DNA from: Nonomuraea indica
GTDB taxonomy: Bacteria > Actinomycetota > Actinomycetes > Streptosporangiales > Streptosporangiaceae
DNA: 64,000 nt
Direction of reading: 5' to 3'
Assembly: GCF_002850745.1 (NCBI RefSeq)
Contig: NZ_KZ559472.1
Location: 290,313 to 354,312 of the forward strand
This document shows positions 33,331-42,226 of this stretch, piece by piece (the stretch's first letter is position 1; each line of letters begins with the position of its first letter). The position numbers were made by a program, and so were the translations under genes. The notes under the pieces are model-generated. The model was given only the letters and a program-made list of their open reading frames with translations. It searched no databases and was not told the origin of the DNA.

Positions 33331-34573
33331 CGCGGGCCCGCTTCGCGGGCGACAGCGTCACGCCGGTGAGCCGCCTGGTCTCCGGGGCCTGATCCGTCAC
33401 GGAGAGCTCCAGGCGGCGCAACACCTCGCGGATGATCACACGCATCTCCAGGAGGGCCAGCTGCGCGCCGACGCAGAAGCGTCGGCCGCCGCCGAACGGC
33501 ATCCACGACCTGTGGGGCCCGCCGTCCAGGAAGCGCTCGGGCCTGAACTCCTCCGGCTCGGCGAACACCGCAGGGTCGTGGTGCACGAGCGGGATGCTGG
33601 GTCCTGCGTACCATCCGGCGGGCACCTCGTACGCGCCGAGGCGCAGCGGGGTGTCGAGCAGTCTCGGCGCCTCGTACACGACCGGCCGCAGCCGCAGCAC
33701 CTCCTTGACCACGGCGTCGAGGTAGGGCTCGTCGTCGGGCAGCCGGTCGAGCACGTCCGGCGTGCGCAGCAGCCGTTCGAAGGCCCATGACAGGCCGGTG
33801 GCGGTCGTCTCGTGCCCGGCGAGCAGCATCGTGACGAGTTCGTCGCGGATCTCCTGGTCGCCCAGCCCGGTCTCCAGGAGCCGGGCCAGCACGTCGGTGC
33901 CGCCGGGCTCGGCGCGGCGGCGGGCGATCTCGTCGAAGAGGATCGCGTCCACGGCCGAACGCACCCTGAGGAAGCGCGCGTAGGGCGTGAACGGCACGCG
34001 CGCCATCCTGTCGCGCAGCCGGGGCGGCGTCATCGCGACGGACATGGTGGAGCCCTGCTCCATCAGGCGCTGCAGCAGAACCCGCAGCCGGTCGAGCCGT
34101 TCGGCGTCGCGGATGCCGAAGACCAGCCGCAGGATCACGTCGAGGGTGATCTCCTGCATGCGCTCGCGCAGGGTGAACGGCCGCCCGAGCGGCCAGGTGG
34201 CGATGCGCTCGGCGGCTATCCCGGTGATCTCGTCGTGGTAACCCGCCACCTGGCGGGCCCGTAGCGGCGGGTTGAGCAGCTTGCGGTGCTGCCACCACGG
34301 GTCGCCGTCGAGGGTCAGCACCGAGTGGACGCCGACCAGGGGCTCCAGGAAGTCGCGCCGGGCCTGGCCGGCCTTACCGCCGCCCTGATCGGTGCGGTAG
34401 ACCTGGTCGGCCAGGTCGCCGGTGGCCACGTACACCTCGGGCGGGAAGCCGGCGAACCGCACCGTGAAGACCGGCCCGTACCTGCGGTGACATGTGGTGA
34501 GGAAGCCGATCGGGTCGCGCGTGAACCATGCCAGCTGCGCGACCGCGGGCAGCCTCGGTCCGGGAGGGAGCAT
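33293..34573 (-). CDS. Cytochrome P450
   Basis: This 426-residue P450 has the I-helix oxygen-activation motif AGHETT, ExxR in KEVLRLRP, and the heme-binding loop FGGGRRFCVGAQLALLEMRV with the thiolate Cys. The start MLPPGPRLP at 34573 has GGAGG six bases upstream. It resembles CYP families that hydroxylate fatty acids or terpenes in actinobacteria. It is divergent from a TetR gene with AT-rich dyads between, a common repressor-target pair. Redox partners are not in the window. Confidence 0.93.
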   Translation of the reverse strand: MLPPGPRLPAVAQLAWFTRDPIGFLTTCHRRYGPVFTVRFAGFPPEVYVATGDLADQVYRTDQGGGKAGQARRDFLEPLVGVHSVLTLDGDPWWQHRKLLNPPLRARQVAGYHDEITGIAAERIATWPLGRPFTLRERMQEITLDVILRLVFGIRDAERLDRLRVLLQRLMEQGSTMSVAMTPPRLRDRMARVPFTPYARFLRVRSAVDAILFDEIARRRAEPGGTDVLARLLETGLGDQEIRDELVTMLLAGHETTATGLSWAFERLLRTPDVLDRLPDDEPYLDAVVKEVLRLRPVVYEAPRLLDTPLRLGAYEVPAGWYAGPSIPLVHHDPAVFAEPEEFRPERFLDGGPHRSWMPFGGGRRFCVGAQLALLEMRVIIREVLRRLELSVTDQAPETRRLTGVTLSPAKRARVIAQARTPARTT

Positions 34574-34595
34574 GCTGTGCCTCCAGTCGGATTGA

Positions 34596-34625
34596 TATAT
34601 ACGTACGTCATATACGCTCGTATAC
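34596..34625. promoter_or_regulatory. TetR operator region between P450 and TetR
   Basis: TATACG (34611-34616) and CGTATA (34619-34624) form a 14-bp dyad with a 2-nt centre. Just upstream is the palindrome ACGTACGT (34601-34608) with TATACG again at 34598-34603. The stretch is strikingly AT-rich for this genome and shared by both divergent genes. Confidence 0.6.
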
Positions 34626-34642
34626 ATCTGTAGCATGGTTCC

Positions 34643-35242
34643 GTGTCACGAACAACGCAAGGCGGCTATCGCGACAGGCTGCTCGCCGGAGCAGTGGCGT
34701 GCCTGCAGGAGAAGGGCTACGCCCGCACGACGGCACGCGACCTGGTGGCGGCGTCGGGCACCAACCTGGCCTCCATCGGCTACCACTTCGGCGGCAAGGA
34801 CGCGCTGCTGAACGAGGCCATCGCCGCCTGTTTCGAGGCGTGGACCCGCCGGGTCGAGGAGACGATCTTCAGCCCGGCCCCGGGCACGCCGAGGGAGATG
34901 CTGGAGCGGGCCATGGTGGCGCTGGTGGACGTGTTCGAGGAGCTGCGGCCCGAGCTCGTCGTCTGCGTCGAGGGTTACCCGGCCGCCCTCCGTGAGAGCG
35001 CGCTGCGCGAGAGGATGGCGGCGGAGTACGCGCGGGCACGCGAGGCCGGCGTCGACATGGTCAGGCGGGCCTGCGCCGAGCTGGGCATCGAGCCGCCGAT
35101 CCAGCCCGAGGCACTGGTGTCGGTGCTGATCGCCGTCTCCGACGGGCTGCTGCTGCAGTGGCTGCTCGACCCGGCGAGCACGCCCGACTCCCGGCAGGTC
35201 GTGGACGCGCTCGCCGCTCTGTCGTCGATGTTCGCGCTCTGA
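34643..35242 (+). CDS. TetR family transcriptional regulator
   Basis: This 199-residue TetR regulator has the N-terminal helix-turn-helix (YARTTARDLVAASGTNLASI, GYHFGGKDALL). It starts with GTG at 34643, just past the AT-rich dyads, which it probably binds. It is divergent from a P450 gene, its likely target. The C-terminal domain is helical with an LVVCVEGYPAAL segment seen in related repressors. Its ligand is probably a P450 substrate, by inference. Confidence 0.9.
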   Translation: MSRTTQGGYRDRLLAGAVACLQEKGYARTTARDLVAASGTNLASIGYHFGGKDALLNEAIAACFEAWTRRVEETIFSPAPGTPREMLERAMVALVDVFEELRPELVVCVEGYPAALRESALRERMAAEYARAREAGVDMVRRACAELGIEPPIQPEALVSVLIAVSDGLLLQWLLDPASTPDSRQVVDALAALSSMFAL

Positions 35243-35259
35243 CGGCCCCGCTCACCGGC

Positions 35260-36159
35260 TCAACGGGCCGTGTGGGCGAGGACGGCCTGGGCCAGCTCCT
35301 CGTACGCCTGGGGCGGGATCATGTGCCCCATCCCCTCGATCATGCGCAGCTCGGCGCCAGGGATCAGCTCCGCGATGATCGCGCTGTGGCCGGGCTTGGC
35401 CGGCTCGTGCGTGCCCTCGACGACCAGGGTGGGGGCCTTCACCCGGTGCAGCACCCCCTCCGGCTCGAAGTCCGGCTTGGCGGCGTAGGCGAGCCGGTGG
35501 TTGGCCAGCGCCGACAGGTCGCGGGCCCGCTCGTACACGCGCTCCTGCAGCTGCCGCTCGGCGTCCTCGTCGAACGGCAGGGCGGTGCCGTGCAGGACCC
35601 GCGCCTCCTCGATCATCCGCTCGATCTGTTCCCGGCGACCGGACGGCGGCGGGCTGGCGATCACCTTCCGGTAGTGGGCCACGAACTCCGGCGTGGGCGG
35701 CGGCAGGCTGCCCTCCGGCTGGGGCTCTCCCATGAGCGCCCGCATGAGCACCGCGCCTTCGTGCCCGCCGAGCGGCGACGAGCCGATCACGGTGAGGGTG
35801 CGCACCCGCTCGGGCCGCTCCACCGCGATGAGCTGGCCGAGCAGCCCGCCCGCCGAGTGGCACACCAGGTGGGCGCTGTCGAGGCCGTACGCGTCGAGGA
35901 CCCGCAGCACGTCGTCCTTGATGTCCTCCCACGTGTACGGCTGCCGCTCGAAGTCGAACACGGACGACCGGCCGGTGTCGCGGTGGTCGTAGCGGATCAC
36001 CCTGCGACCCCCGGCGGCCAGCCGGCCGACGAACTCGTCGGGCCACAGGATGCCCTGCGTCATGGAGCCCATCACCAGCAGGACGGGCGGGTGGGCCGGG
36101 TCGCCGAACTCCTCGGTGTAGAGCTGGACGCCGTCGATGTCGATCAGGTTCGTTTGCAT
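35260..36159 (-). CDS. Alpha/beta hydrolase
   Basis: This 299-residue alpha/beta hydrolase has the oxyanion segment VMGSMTQG, nucleophile Ser102 in CHSAGG, and His in MGHMIP near the end. The middle contains a helical cap with PPPTPEFVAHYRKVIASPP. It belongs to the large esterase/haloperoxidase-like group. The ATG at 36159 gives the usual length. It is convergent with the TetR at 34643, with an 18-nt gap. Substrate unknown. Confidence 0.9.
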   Translation of the reverse strand: MQTNLIDIDGVQLYTEEFGDPAHPPVLLVMGSMTQGILWPDEFVGRLAAGGRRVIRYDHRDTGRSSVFDFERQPYTWEDIKDDVLRVLDAYGLDSAHLVCHSAGGLLGQLIAVERPERVRTLTVIGSSPLGGHEGAVLMRALMGEPQPEGSLPPPTPEFVAHYRKVIASPPPSGRREQIERMIEEARVLHGTALPFDEDAERQLQERVYERARDLSALANHRLAYAAKPDFEPEGVLHRVKAPTLVVEGTHEPAKPGHSAIIAELIPGAELRMIEGMGHMIPPQAYEELAQAVLAHTAR

Positions 36160-36227
36160 GTCTCCACTCTGGCGTGCGGGGTCCCGTACGCCTTCCGTAG
36201 TCCTACTGGGCCCGTCCTACTGGGCTG

Positions 36228-39074
36228 TCACAGCAGCCGGGCCAGCTCGGTACGGGAGGTGATGCCGAGCTTCGGATAGATCTTGTACAGGTGGTACTCG
36301 ACGGTCCGCGGGCTGAGGAAGAGCTGGGCCGCCACCTCCTTGCTCGACGCGCCGCCCGCCACCAGCCGGGCGATGCGCAGCTCCTGCGGGGTCAGCGCGG
36401 CCAGGACGCCGGCGTCCGGCCGGGCCGCCGACTCGCCCGCCGCCCGCAGCTCGCCGTGCGCCCGACGCGCCCACGGCTCCGCGCCGAGCCGCTGGAACGC
36501 CTCCATCGCCGCCCGCAGATGCGGCCGCGCCTGCCCCGGCCGCTGGGTGCGGCGCAGCCGCTCCCCGTACAGCAGGGCGGTGCGCGCCCCCTCGAACGGC
36601 TCGCCGTGCAGGCGCAACGCCTCCTCGAACAGCTCGTCGTCGCCGCCCACCAGGGCGCGGCAGCGGGCGAGCAGCGCCCGTGACTCGGCCGTGGCCGCGT
36701 TCGCCGACCACCGTTCCAGCCACGACACGGCCTCGCGCGCCGCGTCGAGCTCTCCCGCCGCCACGGCCGCCTCCACCCGGTCGGGCGTCGAACGCCACAC
36801 CACGGTGGGATGCCCGGCCCCCGGGCCGGCGGTCGTGATCGCGGTGAACCGGTCGTGCGCCGCCGCGAACCTTCCCAGGCCCAGGTCCAGCATGGCCAGC
36901 GCGTACATCGCCACGCCCACGCGCAGCCCCGCCCGGTGCGGGATCGCGATGGCCAGCGCCTCGTCCGCGTGACGGCGGCACGCCTCCTCCTCGCCGCGCA
37001 GCGCCGCCACCACGGCGAGGTTGGCCAGGTGGGCGCCGACGGAGTTGGTGTAGCCGGCCTCGCGGGCCAGCGCCAGCCCCTCCTCGGCGATCGCGGCGCT
37101 CTCGGCGAGCCTGCCCTGGAAGCGTTCGGCCGCCGAGACGAACTCCAGCACGACGGGAAGCTGGCCCACCATGCCCGACATCCGCGCCACGCCGCCCGCC
37201 CGGCCGGTCAGCTCCGCCGACAGGTCGGCCTCGCCCAGGTAGCTGGCGGCGGCCGACGCCCACAGGAACTCGGCCGCCTCGGTCAGCTCCCCGGCGCGGT
37301 CGAGCGCGGCCCGCAGCAGCTCCGCCCCGCCGGGGTCGCCGCCGAGGACGGCCCCGATGCCCGCGATCGCGTCGCGCAGGAATCCTCTGGGGTGGGCCAG
37401 CGCCCGGCGGCCCAGCTCGACGATGGCGGGCACGTCGCCCACGTAGCTGGCCGCCTCGGAGGCGTCGGCCAGCATCTCCAGCGTGTCGCCGCGGCTCAGG
37501 ATCCGCAGGGCCTCGGCGGCGTCGCCGGAGATGAGCTCGAACCTGCCCCGCAGCTGGGCGAGCTCCGCGAGCAGCCGCCCGCCCGTCACGGGCTCCCGGG
37601 CGGACTCGTGGCCAGAGGCGCCCGGCGGCGCGGGGGCGTCCGCCGGGGATGCCGGCCCGGCGGCGTCACGAGGGGGTCCCGTGAGCCGGCCGGCCAGGTC
37701 GCGGGCCTCCGCCAGGTGGGTCTGCGCCAGGCCGGGGCGACCGGCGAGCCAGGCCGCCGTGGCGGCGTCCTTGAGCCGTTCGGCGCGCAGGGCCGGCTCG
37801 GGCGTGAGCTCGGCGGCGCGCGCCAGGGCGGTGGCGGCGTCGCCGTACCCGCCGCGCGCCCGCGCCCGCACGGCGGAGGCGGCGAGCGCGGCGGCCACCG
37901 CCTCGTCCGGGGCGAGGCTCGCGGCGGCGAGATGCCAGGCCCGCCGGTCGCCCTCGACCAGCGTGGCCAGGGCGGCGTGCGCCTGCCTCGACCGCACCGA
38001 GCCGGCCACCCCGTGCACGGCCGACCGGACCAGCGGATGCCGGAACCGAACCGTCGCGCCCTCCACGGACACCAGCCCGGCCGTCTCCGCCTCCCGCAGC
38101 GCCTCCGCCACCCACCCGGTCACCCCGTCGCCGAGCACCGCCACGCCCGCGGGACCGCCGGAGGGCGCGGCCTGGACCGCCGCCGCGGGTGCGGCCGGTG
38201 CCGTACGCGTGCCCGGGGTCGCGCCGGTGAGGGTGGCGGCGGCGCGCAGGACGGTGGCGAGGTCGGCGTCCAGGGAGGCCACGAGCAGCACCAGCCGGGC
38301 CGGCTCGCTGAGGGACGACACCTGGTCGCCGAAGAGCTGCTCGCCTCCGGGCAGGGGGTCGGGCAGCGGGGCGCGGCCCGAGAGCTGGTCGGGCGTCAGC
38401 CGTGCCGTCGTCTCGCGGAGGATGAGCGGGTTGCCGCCGGACAGGGCGGCGAGGTGCGCCCGTACCGCCGGCGCGACCGCCGCCCGGGAGGCGAGCAGGT
38501 CGCCGGCGCTGCCCGCGTCCAGCCCGCCCACGCGCAGCTCGGGCAGCCCCTTCAGCGGCGTGTCTCCCCGTACGGCCAGCAGCAGCGCGATGCCCTCGGC
38601 GCGCAGCCGCCGGGCCGCGAACAGCAGCGTGTCCGCCGAGGCCCGGTCGAGCCACTGCACGTCGTCCACCAGGCACGCCAGCCCGCCGGGCACCGCCGCC
38701 TCGGTCAGCAGCGACAGCACCCCGGCCGACACCAGGAAACGGTCGGAGGTCGGCGCGGCCAGCCCGAGCGCGCCCGCGACGGCGTCGCGCTGCGGGCCGG
38801 GCAGCGCGTCGAGCAGGCCGGTCACCGGCTGCAGCAGCTGGTGCAGCGCCGCGAACGCCAGGTCGGCCTCGGGCTCCACGCCGCTCGCGCGCAGCACCCG
38901 CATGCCCCTGCCCGGCGGATCGGGTCGACCGGCGGTGGCGGCGGCCAGGTCGAGCAGGGCCGACTTGCCGACGCCCGCCTCGCCGCGCAGCACCAGGGCG
39001 CCGCCGGCTCCCGAGGCGGCCGAGGACAGCAGGTCGCCGATCGCGGCGGTCTCCGTGGCTCTCCCGTACAGCAC
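36228..39074 (-). CDS. Large LuxR (LAL-type) ATP-binding transcriptional regulator
   Basis: This 948-residue protein is a LAL-type regulator: N-terminal AAA ATPase with Walker A GEAGVGKSAL (Lys37) and CLVDDVQWLDRAS as Walker B, a long helical TPR-like middle, and a C-terminal LuxR helix-turn-helix (LTPQELRIARLVAGGASSKE ... LFLSPRTVEYHLYKIYPKL). Members often activate secondary metabolism or stress genes. The GTG at 39074 is taken as start. It lies 39 nt downstream of the LCP gene on the same strand. Confidence 0.92.
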   Translation of the reverse strand: MLYGRATETAAIGDLLSSAASGAGGALVLRGEAGVGKSALLDLAAATAGRPDPPGRGMRVLRASGVEPEADLAFAALHQLLQPVTGLLDALPGPQRDAVAGALGLAAPTSDRFLVSAGVLSLLTEAAVPGGLACLVDDVQWLDRASADTLLFAARRLRAEGIALLLAVRGDTPLKGLPELRVGGLDAGSAGDLLASRAAVAPAVRAHLAALSGGNPLILRETTARLTPDQLSGRAPLPDPLPGGEQLFGDQVSSLSEPARLVLLVASLDADLATVLRAAATLTGATPGTRTAPAAPAAAVQAAPSGGPAGVAVLGDGVTGWVAEALREAETAGLVSVEGATVRFRHPLVRSAVHGVAGSVRSRQAHAALATLVEGDRRAWHLAAASLAPDEAVAAALAASAVRARARGGYGDAATALARAAELTPEPALRAERLKDAATAAWLAGRPGLAQTHLAEARDLAGRLTGPPRDAAGPASPADAPAPPGASGHESAREPVTGGRLLAELAQLRGRFELISGDAAEALRILSRGDTLEMLADASEAASYVGDVPAIVELGRRALAHPRGFLRDAIAGIGAVLGGDPGGAELLRAALDRAGELTEAAEFLWASAAASYLGEADLSAELTGRAGGVARMSGMVGQLPVVLEFVSAAERFQGRLAESAAIAEEGLALAREAGYTNSVGAHLANLAVVAALRGEEEACRRHADEALAIAIPHRAGLRVGVAMYALAMLDLGLGRFAAAHDRFTAITTAGPGAGHPTVVWRSTPDRVEAAVAAGELDAAREAVSWLERWSANAATAESRALLARCRALVGGDDELFEEALRLHGEPFEGARTALLYGERLRRTQRPGQARPHLRAAMEAFQRLGAEPWARRAHGELRAAGESAARPDAGVLAALTPQELRIARLVAGGASSKEVAAQLFLSPRTVEYHLYKIYPKLGITSRTELARLL

Positions 39075-39113
39075 GGGAGCCCACTGTATCGAGCGGGTTC
39101 GCGCCGGCGTCGG

Positions 39114-40526
39114 CTAGGAGGCGGCGCAGGTGTCGTGGGTGGCGTCGAAACCCTTGATGACCTCGGTGTCGCCACCGCGCAGCGGCTTCAGACCGGCCCA
39201 GTCGTCGCCGAGGACGAGCACCAGCCGGCTGGTGGCGGCCTGCGGGACGGCCGCCGGGGTGACGGTCAGCAGGTCCTTGGTGAGCGTGGGGACGTGGGTC
39301 TCGCCGTTCGGCGAGTAGTAGACCAGGGTCTTGGCGTGCGGCTTGCGCGTCGTGTCGCCGACCTTGGTGACGTGGTAGCCGCGCTGTTCGAGCAGGGCGG
39401 CCACCTGCGTGCCCAGCCCGGCCCGGAAGGTGCCGTTGCGCAGTTCGACCTGCACCCGCGAGCGGGGGACGGTGGCCTGGCCGCCCTTGACCTCGCCCGG
39501 GTCGCGGTCCTGGGAGATCAGCTCGAACAGCCGGTCGGCCTGCGGCTGGACCCATTCGACCCGGCCGGGGTGGGTCATGGAGTAGTGCCACGGGGTGGTG
39601 ATGAAGCGGATGCGCCCGGCGTTCAGGCCGCGCAGGCTCAACGCCAGGTCCTTCATCACCCCGGCCGTGAGCCCCGGGTCGGTCGTGACCGCCCTGGTGC
39701 CCGCGTCGAGGAAGCCGAGCAGCCTGGCCGGGTCGGTGAGCGTCTCGCCGCTCATCACCTTCTTCACCATGGACGCGACGAACATCTGCTGCCGCTGGAT
39801 GCGTCCGATGTCGGAGCCGTCGCCGAAGCTGTAGCGGGCCCGGACGTAGCCGAGGGCCTGCTCGCCGTTCAACGTCTGGCGCCCGGCCGGCAGGTGCAGC
39901 AGCGCCTTGGCGTCGTGCACCGGCTCGGGCAGGCAGACCTCGACGCCGCCGACGGCGTCCACCATGCTCGTGAATCCGCCGAAGTCCACCTTGACGAAGT
40001 GGTCGATGTGGATGCCGGTGAGCGTCTCGATGGTCTTCCAGGTGCAGGCGATGCCGCCGGAGTTGAAGGACTCGTTGATCATGCCGACGTGCGGCTGCTG
40101 GCCGGGCAGTCCGTCGCGGGCCGGGCAGGCGGGCAGCTGAACCATCGAGTCACGGGGGAAGCTGACCACCATCGCGTTGCCGCGGTCGGACGACAGGTGC
40201 GCGAGCATGATCGTGTCGGTGCGCTCGCCGGCGAGGCGGCCGTACCTGGAGTTCGGGCCGTCGCGCCGGTCGGAGCCGACGATCAGCACGTTGAGCGCGG
40301 TGCTCGCCACCTTGGCCGGGCGGGCCGCGCCGAGGTCGGCGCCGGTCACGTCGATGTGCCGCACGTTGCCGGTCAGCCGGGCGTAGACGACCACCACCGT
40401 GGCCGCGACCAGGAGGGCGAGGGCCGCCGTGGCCGCGACCAGCCACCGCGCCCAGCGCCGCGGCTCGCGGGGGCGCCGGTGAGCGGGCACGTGCCTGGGC
40501 GGCGCGTGGGTCAGCCCGCTTCTCAC
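39114..40526 (-). CDS. LCP family protein with LytR_C domain
   Basis: This 470-residue protein has a basic N-terminus, one transmembrane helix (WLVAATAALALLVAATVVVV), the LCP domain (NVLIVGSDRRDGPNSRYGRL, DTIMLAHLSS, VVSFPRDSMVQLP, YVRARYSFGDGSDIGRIQRQ), and a C-terminal LytR_C domain (VQVELRNGTFRAGLGTQVAA). LCP enzymes attach glycopolymers to peptidoglycan. The GTG at 40526 is preferred because GGGAG lies five bases upstream; ATG 40574 is an alternative. Together with the LCP at 21775 it makes two LCPs in the window. Confidence 0.92.
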   Translation of the reverse strand: MRSGLTHAPPRHVPAHRRPREPRRWARWLVAATAALALLVAATVVVVYARLTGNVRHIDVTGADLGAARPAKVASTALNVLIVGSDRRDGPNSRYGRLAGERTDTIMLAHLSSDRGNAMVVSFPRDSMVQLPACPARDGLPGQQPHVGMINESFNSGGIACTWKTIETLTGIHIDHFVKVDFGGFTSMVDAVGGVEVCLPEPVHDAKALLHLPAGRQTLNGEQALGYVRARYSFGDGSDIGRIQRQQMFVASMVKKVMSGETLTDPARLLGFLDAGTRAVTTDPGLTAGVMKDLALSLRGLNAGRIRFITTPWHYSMTHPGRVEWVQPQADRLFELISQDRDPGEVKGGQATVPRSRVQVELRNGTFRAGLGTQVAALLEQRGYHVTKVGDTTRKPHAKTLVYYSPNGETHVPTLTKDLLTVTPAAVPQAATSRLVLVLGDDWAGLKPLRGGDTEVIKGFDATHDTCAAS

Positions 40527-40743
40527 GTGCACTCCCAAGGGACGGGGCCGACGGCCCAGGGCCTCGCGGGGCATCGGCCGGTTGAACGGCCCCGAGTGTA
40601 GTGGCGTCGTGTGTACGGAGCGTGAGGATGGCGAGATGTCCCTTTGGTGCGGTGTCGGCCGCCGGCGCGGTGCCGGTCGTGCCCGCCGGCGGGCGGCGTG
40701 GCGGAACGTAGCCTGGATCGGGAGCCGAGTGAGGGGGCGTGCC

Positions 40744-41142
40744 GTGACCGACCGCAAGCCGCTGGGCACGAACTTCGAGTCGTGGATCGACCGGCAGATC
40801 CGCGAGGCGGAGGAGCGGGGCGAGTTCGACGACCTGCCGGGCAAGGGCAAGCCGCTGCCCGACCTCGACAAGCCGTATGACGAGATGTGGTGGATCAAAC
40901 AGAAGCTGCGCAGCGAGGGGCTGTCCATGCCGCTGCCGCCGACGCTCCAGCTGCGCAAGGAGGTCGAGGAGGCTCTGGAGGAGGCGGCCGGGGCCCGGTC
41001 GGAGGGCGAGGTGCGGCGCATCCTCGGCGACGTCAACGACCTGATCCGCGAGGCGATCAGGACGGGTCTGTCCGGCCCGCCGCTCAACCTGGTGCCCTAC
41101 GACGTGGAGAAGGTCGTGGAACGGTGGCGCGCCTCCCGCTAG
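40744..41142 (+). CDS. DUF1992 (DnaJ-related) protein
   Basis: This 132-residue protein has the DUF1992 pattern: FESWIDRQIREAEERGEFDD followed by LPGKGKPLPDLD, YDEMWWIKQKLRSEGLSMPLP (in part) and a C-terminal helical half. Family members are DnaJ-homologous in name only and have no defined role. GTG 40744 follows a GAGGGGG. It is divergent from the LCP gene. Confidence 0.9.
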   Translation: MTDRKPLGTNFESWIDRQIREAEERGEFDDLPGKGKPLPDLDKPYDEMWWIKQKLRSEGLSMPLPPTLQLRKEVEEALEEAAGARSEGEVRRILGDVNDLIREAIRTGLSGPPLNLVPYDVEKVVERWRASR

Positions 41143-41168
41143 CGCGCGTCCTCGCCCCCGGATTTCAC

Positions 41169-41198
41169 TGCATCGACTGAATTGATACAGTTGCTGCA
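41169..41198. promoter_or_regulatory. 30-bp operator dyad before the SDR-molybdoenzyme operon
   Basis: The dyad has arms TGCA-N3-ACTG (41169-41179) and CAGT-N3-TGCA (41188-41198) with an 8-nt centre; 9 of 11 arm positions pair. It lies 26 nt before the SDR start. The form suits a TetR, GntR or MarR repressor not found next to it. It suggests that expression of SDR and the molybdopterin subunit is inducible. Confidence 0.6.
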
Positions 41199-41224
41199 CT
41201 GAAGTTCTCGGGAGGAGACGGCAC

Positions 41225-42226
41225 ATGGGAGCACTGGACGGGCGCGTCGCCCTCATCACCGGCGCGGGGCGCGGCATCGGCCGGGAGGAGGCGCTGCTGT
41301 TCGCCGCCGAGGGGGCGAGCGTGGTGGTCAACGATCCGGGCGTGGCAGCCGACGGTAGCGGCGGCGACGACGGCGTGGCCGCCGCCGTGGTGGCCGAGAT
41401 CACCGCCCGCGGCGGCCGGGCCGTGGCCAGCACCGACAGCGTCGCCGACTGGGACGGCGCCCGCCGGATGGTGGACATGGCCGTCGAGACGTTCGGCGAC
41501 CTGCACGTCGTCGTCAACAACGCCGCCATCGAACGCAACGCGCCCCTGGTCGCCATGACGCAGGCGGACTTCGACGACGTGCTGGCCGTCAAGCTCAAGG
41601 GCACGTTCGCGGTCAGCCACTGGGCCGCCCGCCACTGGCGGTCCCGGTTCGAGGCCGGCGCGCGCGCCGACCGGGCCGTCGTCAACACCGCCTCCGGCTC
41701 CGGCCTGCTCAACCCGCTGCCCACCCAGACGTCGTACGCGGCGGGCAACGCCGCCGTCGCCGCCATGACCATCGTCGGCGCCCTCGAACTGCGCAGGTAC
41801 GGCGTGCGGGTCAACTGCGTCTCGCCGTCCATGGTGCGGACCCGGCTCACCGCGGGCGTGCCCGGCATCCAGGAGCCGCAGTCCGGCGGCTTCGACCCGC
41901 AGCACCCGGCCACCACCGCCCCCCTCGCCGCCTACCTGGCCACCGCCGGCTGCCCCCTCACCGGGCAGGTGCTGTCGATCCGCGGCGGCTCGGTGGCGGT
42001 CAACCACGGGTGGACGCGCGGCGCGCGGGCCGAGCAGGACGGCCTGTGGGAGGTGGCCGGGCTCGCCGAGGCGCTGCCCGGCCTGCCGATGGACGACCCG
42101 TTCGACAAGCTGGCCGAGGCGCTCGGCGGCGCGTTCGGCATCACCGATCGCGACCAGGTGCTGCGACTCGTGGACGACGCGCTGGACCGGTCCCTGAACG
42201 AGGCTCACACTCGGGGGCATGGATGA
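41225..42226 (+). CDS. SDR family oxidoreductase, catalytic Lys replaced
   Basis: This 333-residue protein is a classical-type SDR by its Rossmann start (VALITGAGRGIG, residues 8-19), NNAA (98-101) and Tyr171 after NTASGSG. The YxxxK motif, however, reads YAAGN, so Lys175 is replaced by Asn. An extra C-terminal region of about 60 residues follows the usual end. A GGGAGGAGAC precedes the ATG at 41225. It overlaps the following molybdoenzyme gene by 8 nt. Activity is uncertain because of the missing lysine; a related two-domain SDR clade is possible. Confidence 0.82.
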   Translation: MGALDGRVALITGAGRGIGREEALLFAAEGASVVVNDPGVAADGSGGDDGVAAAVVAEITARGGRAVASTDSVADWDGARRMVDMAVETFGDLHVVVNNAAIERNAPLVAMTQADFDDVLAVKLKGTFAVSHWAARHWRSRFEAGARADRAVVNTASGSGLLNPLPTQTSYAAGNAAVAAMTIVGALELRRYGVRVNCVSPSMVRTRLTAGVPGIQEPQSGGFDPQHPATTAPLAAYLATAGCPLTGQVLSIRGGSVAVNHGWTRGARAEQDGLWEVAGLAEALPGLPMDDPFDKLAEALGGAFGITDRDQVLRLVDDALDRSLNEAHTRGHG

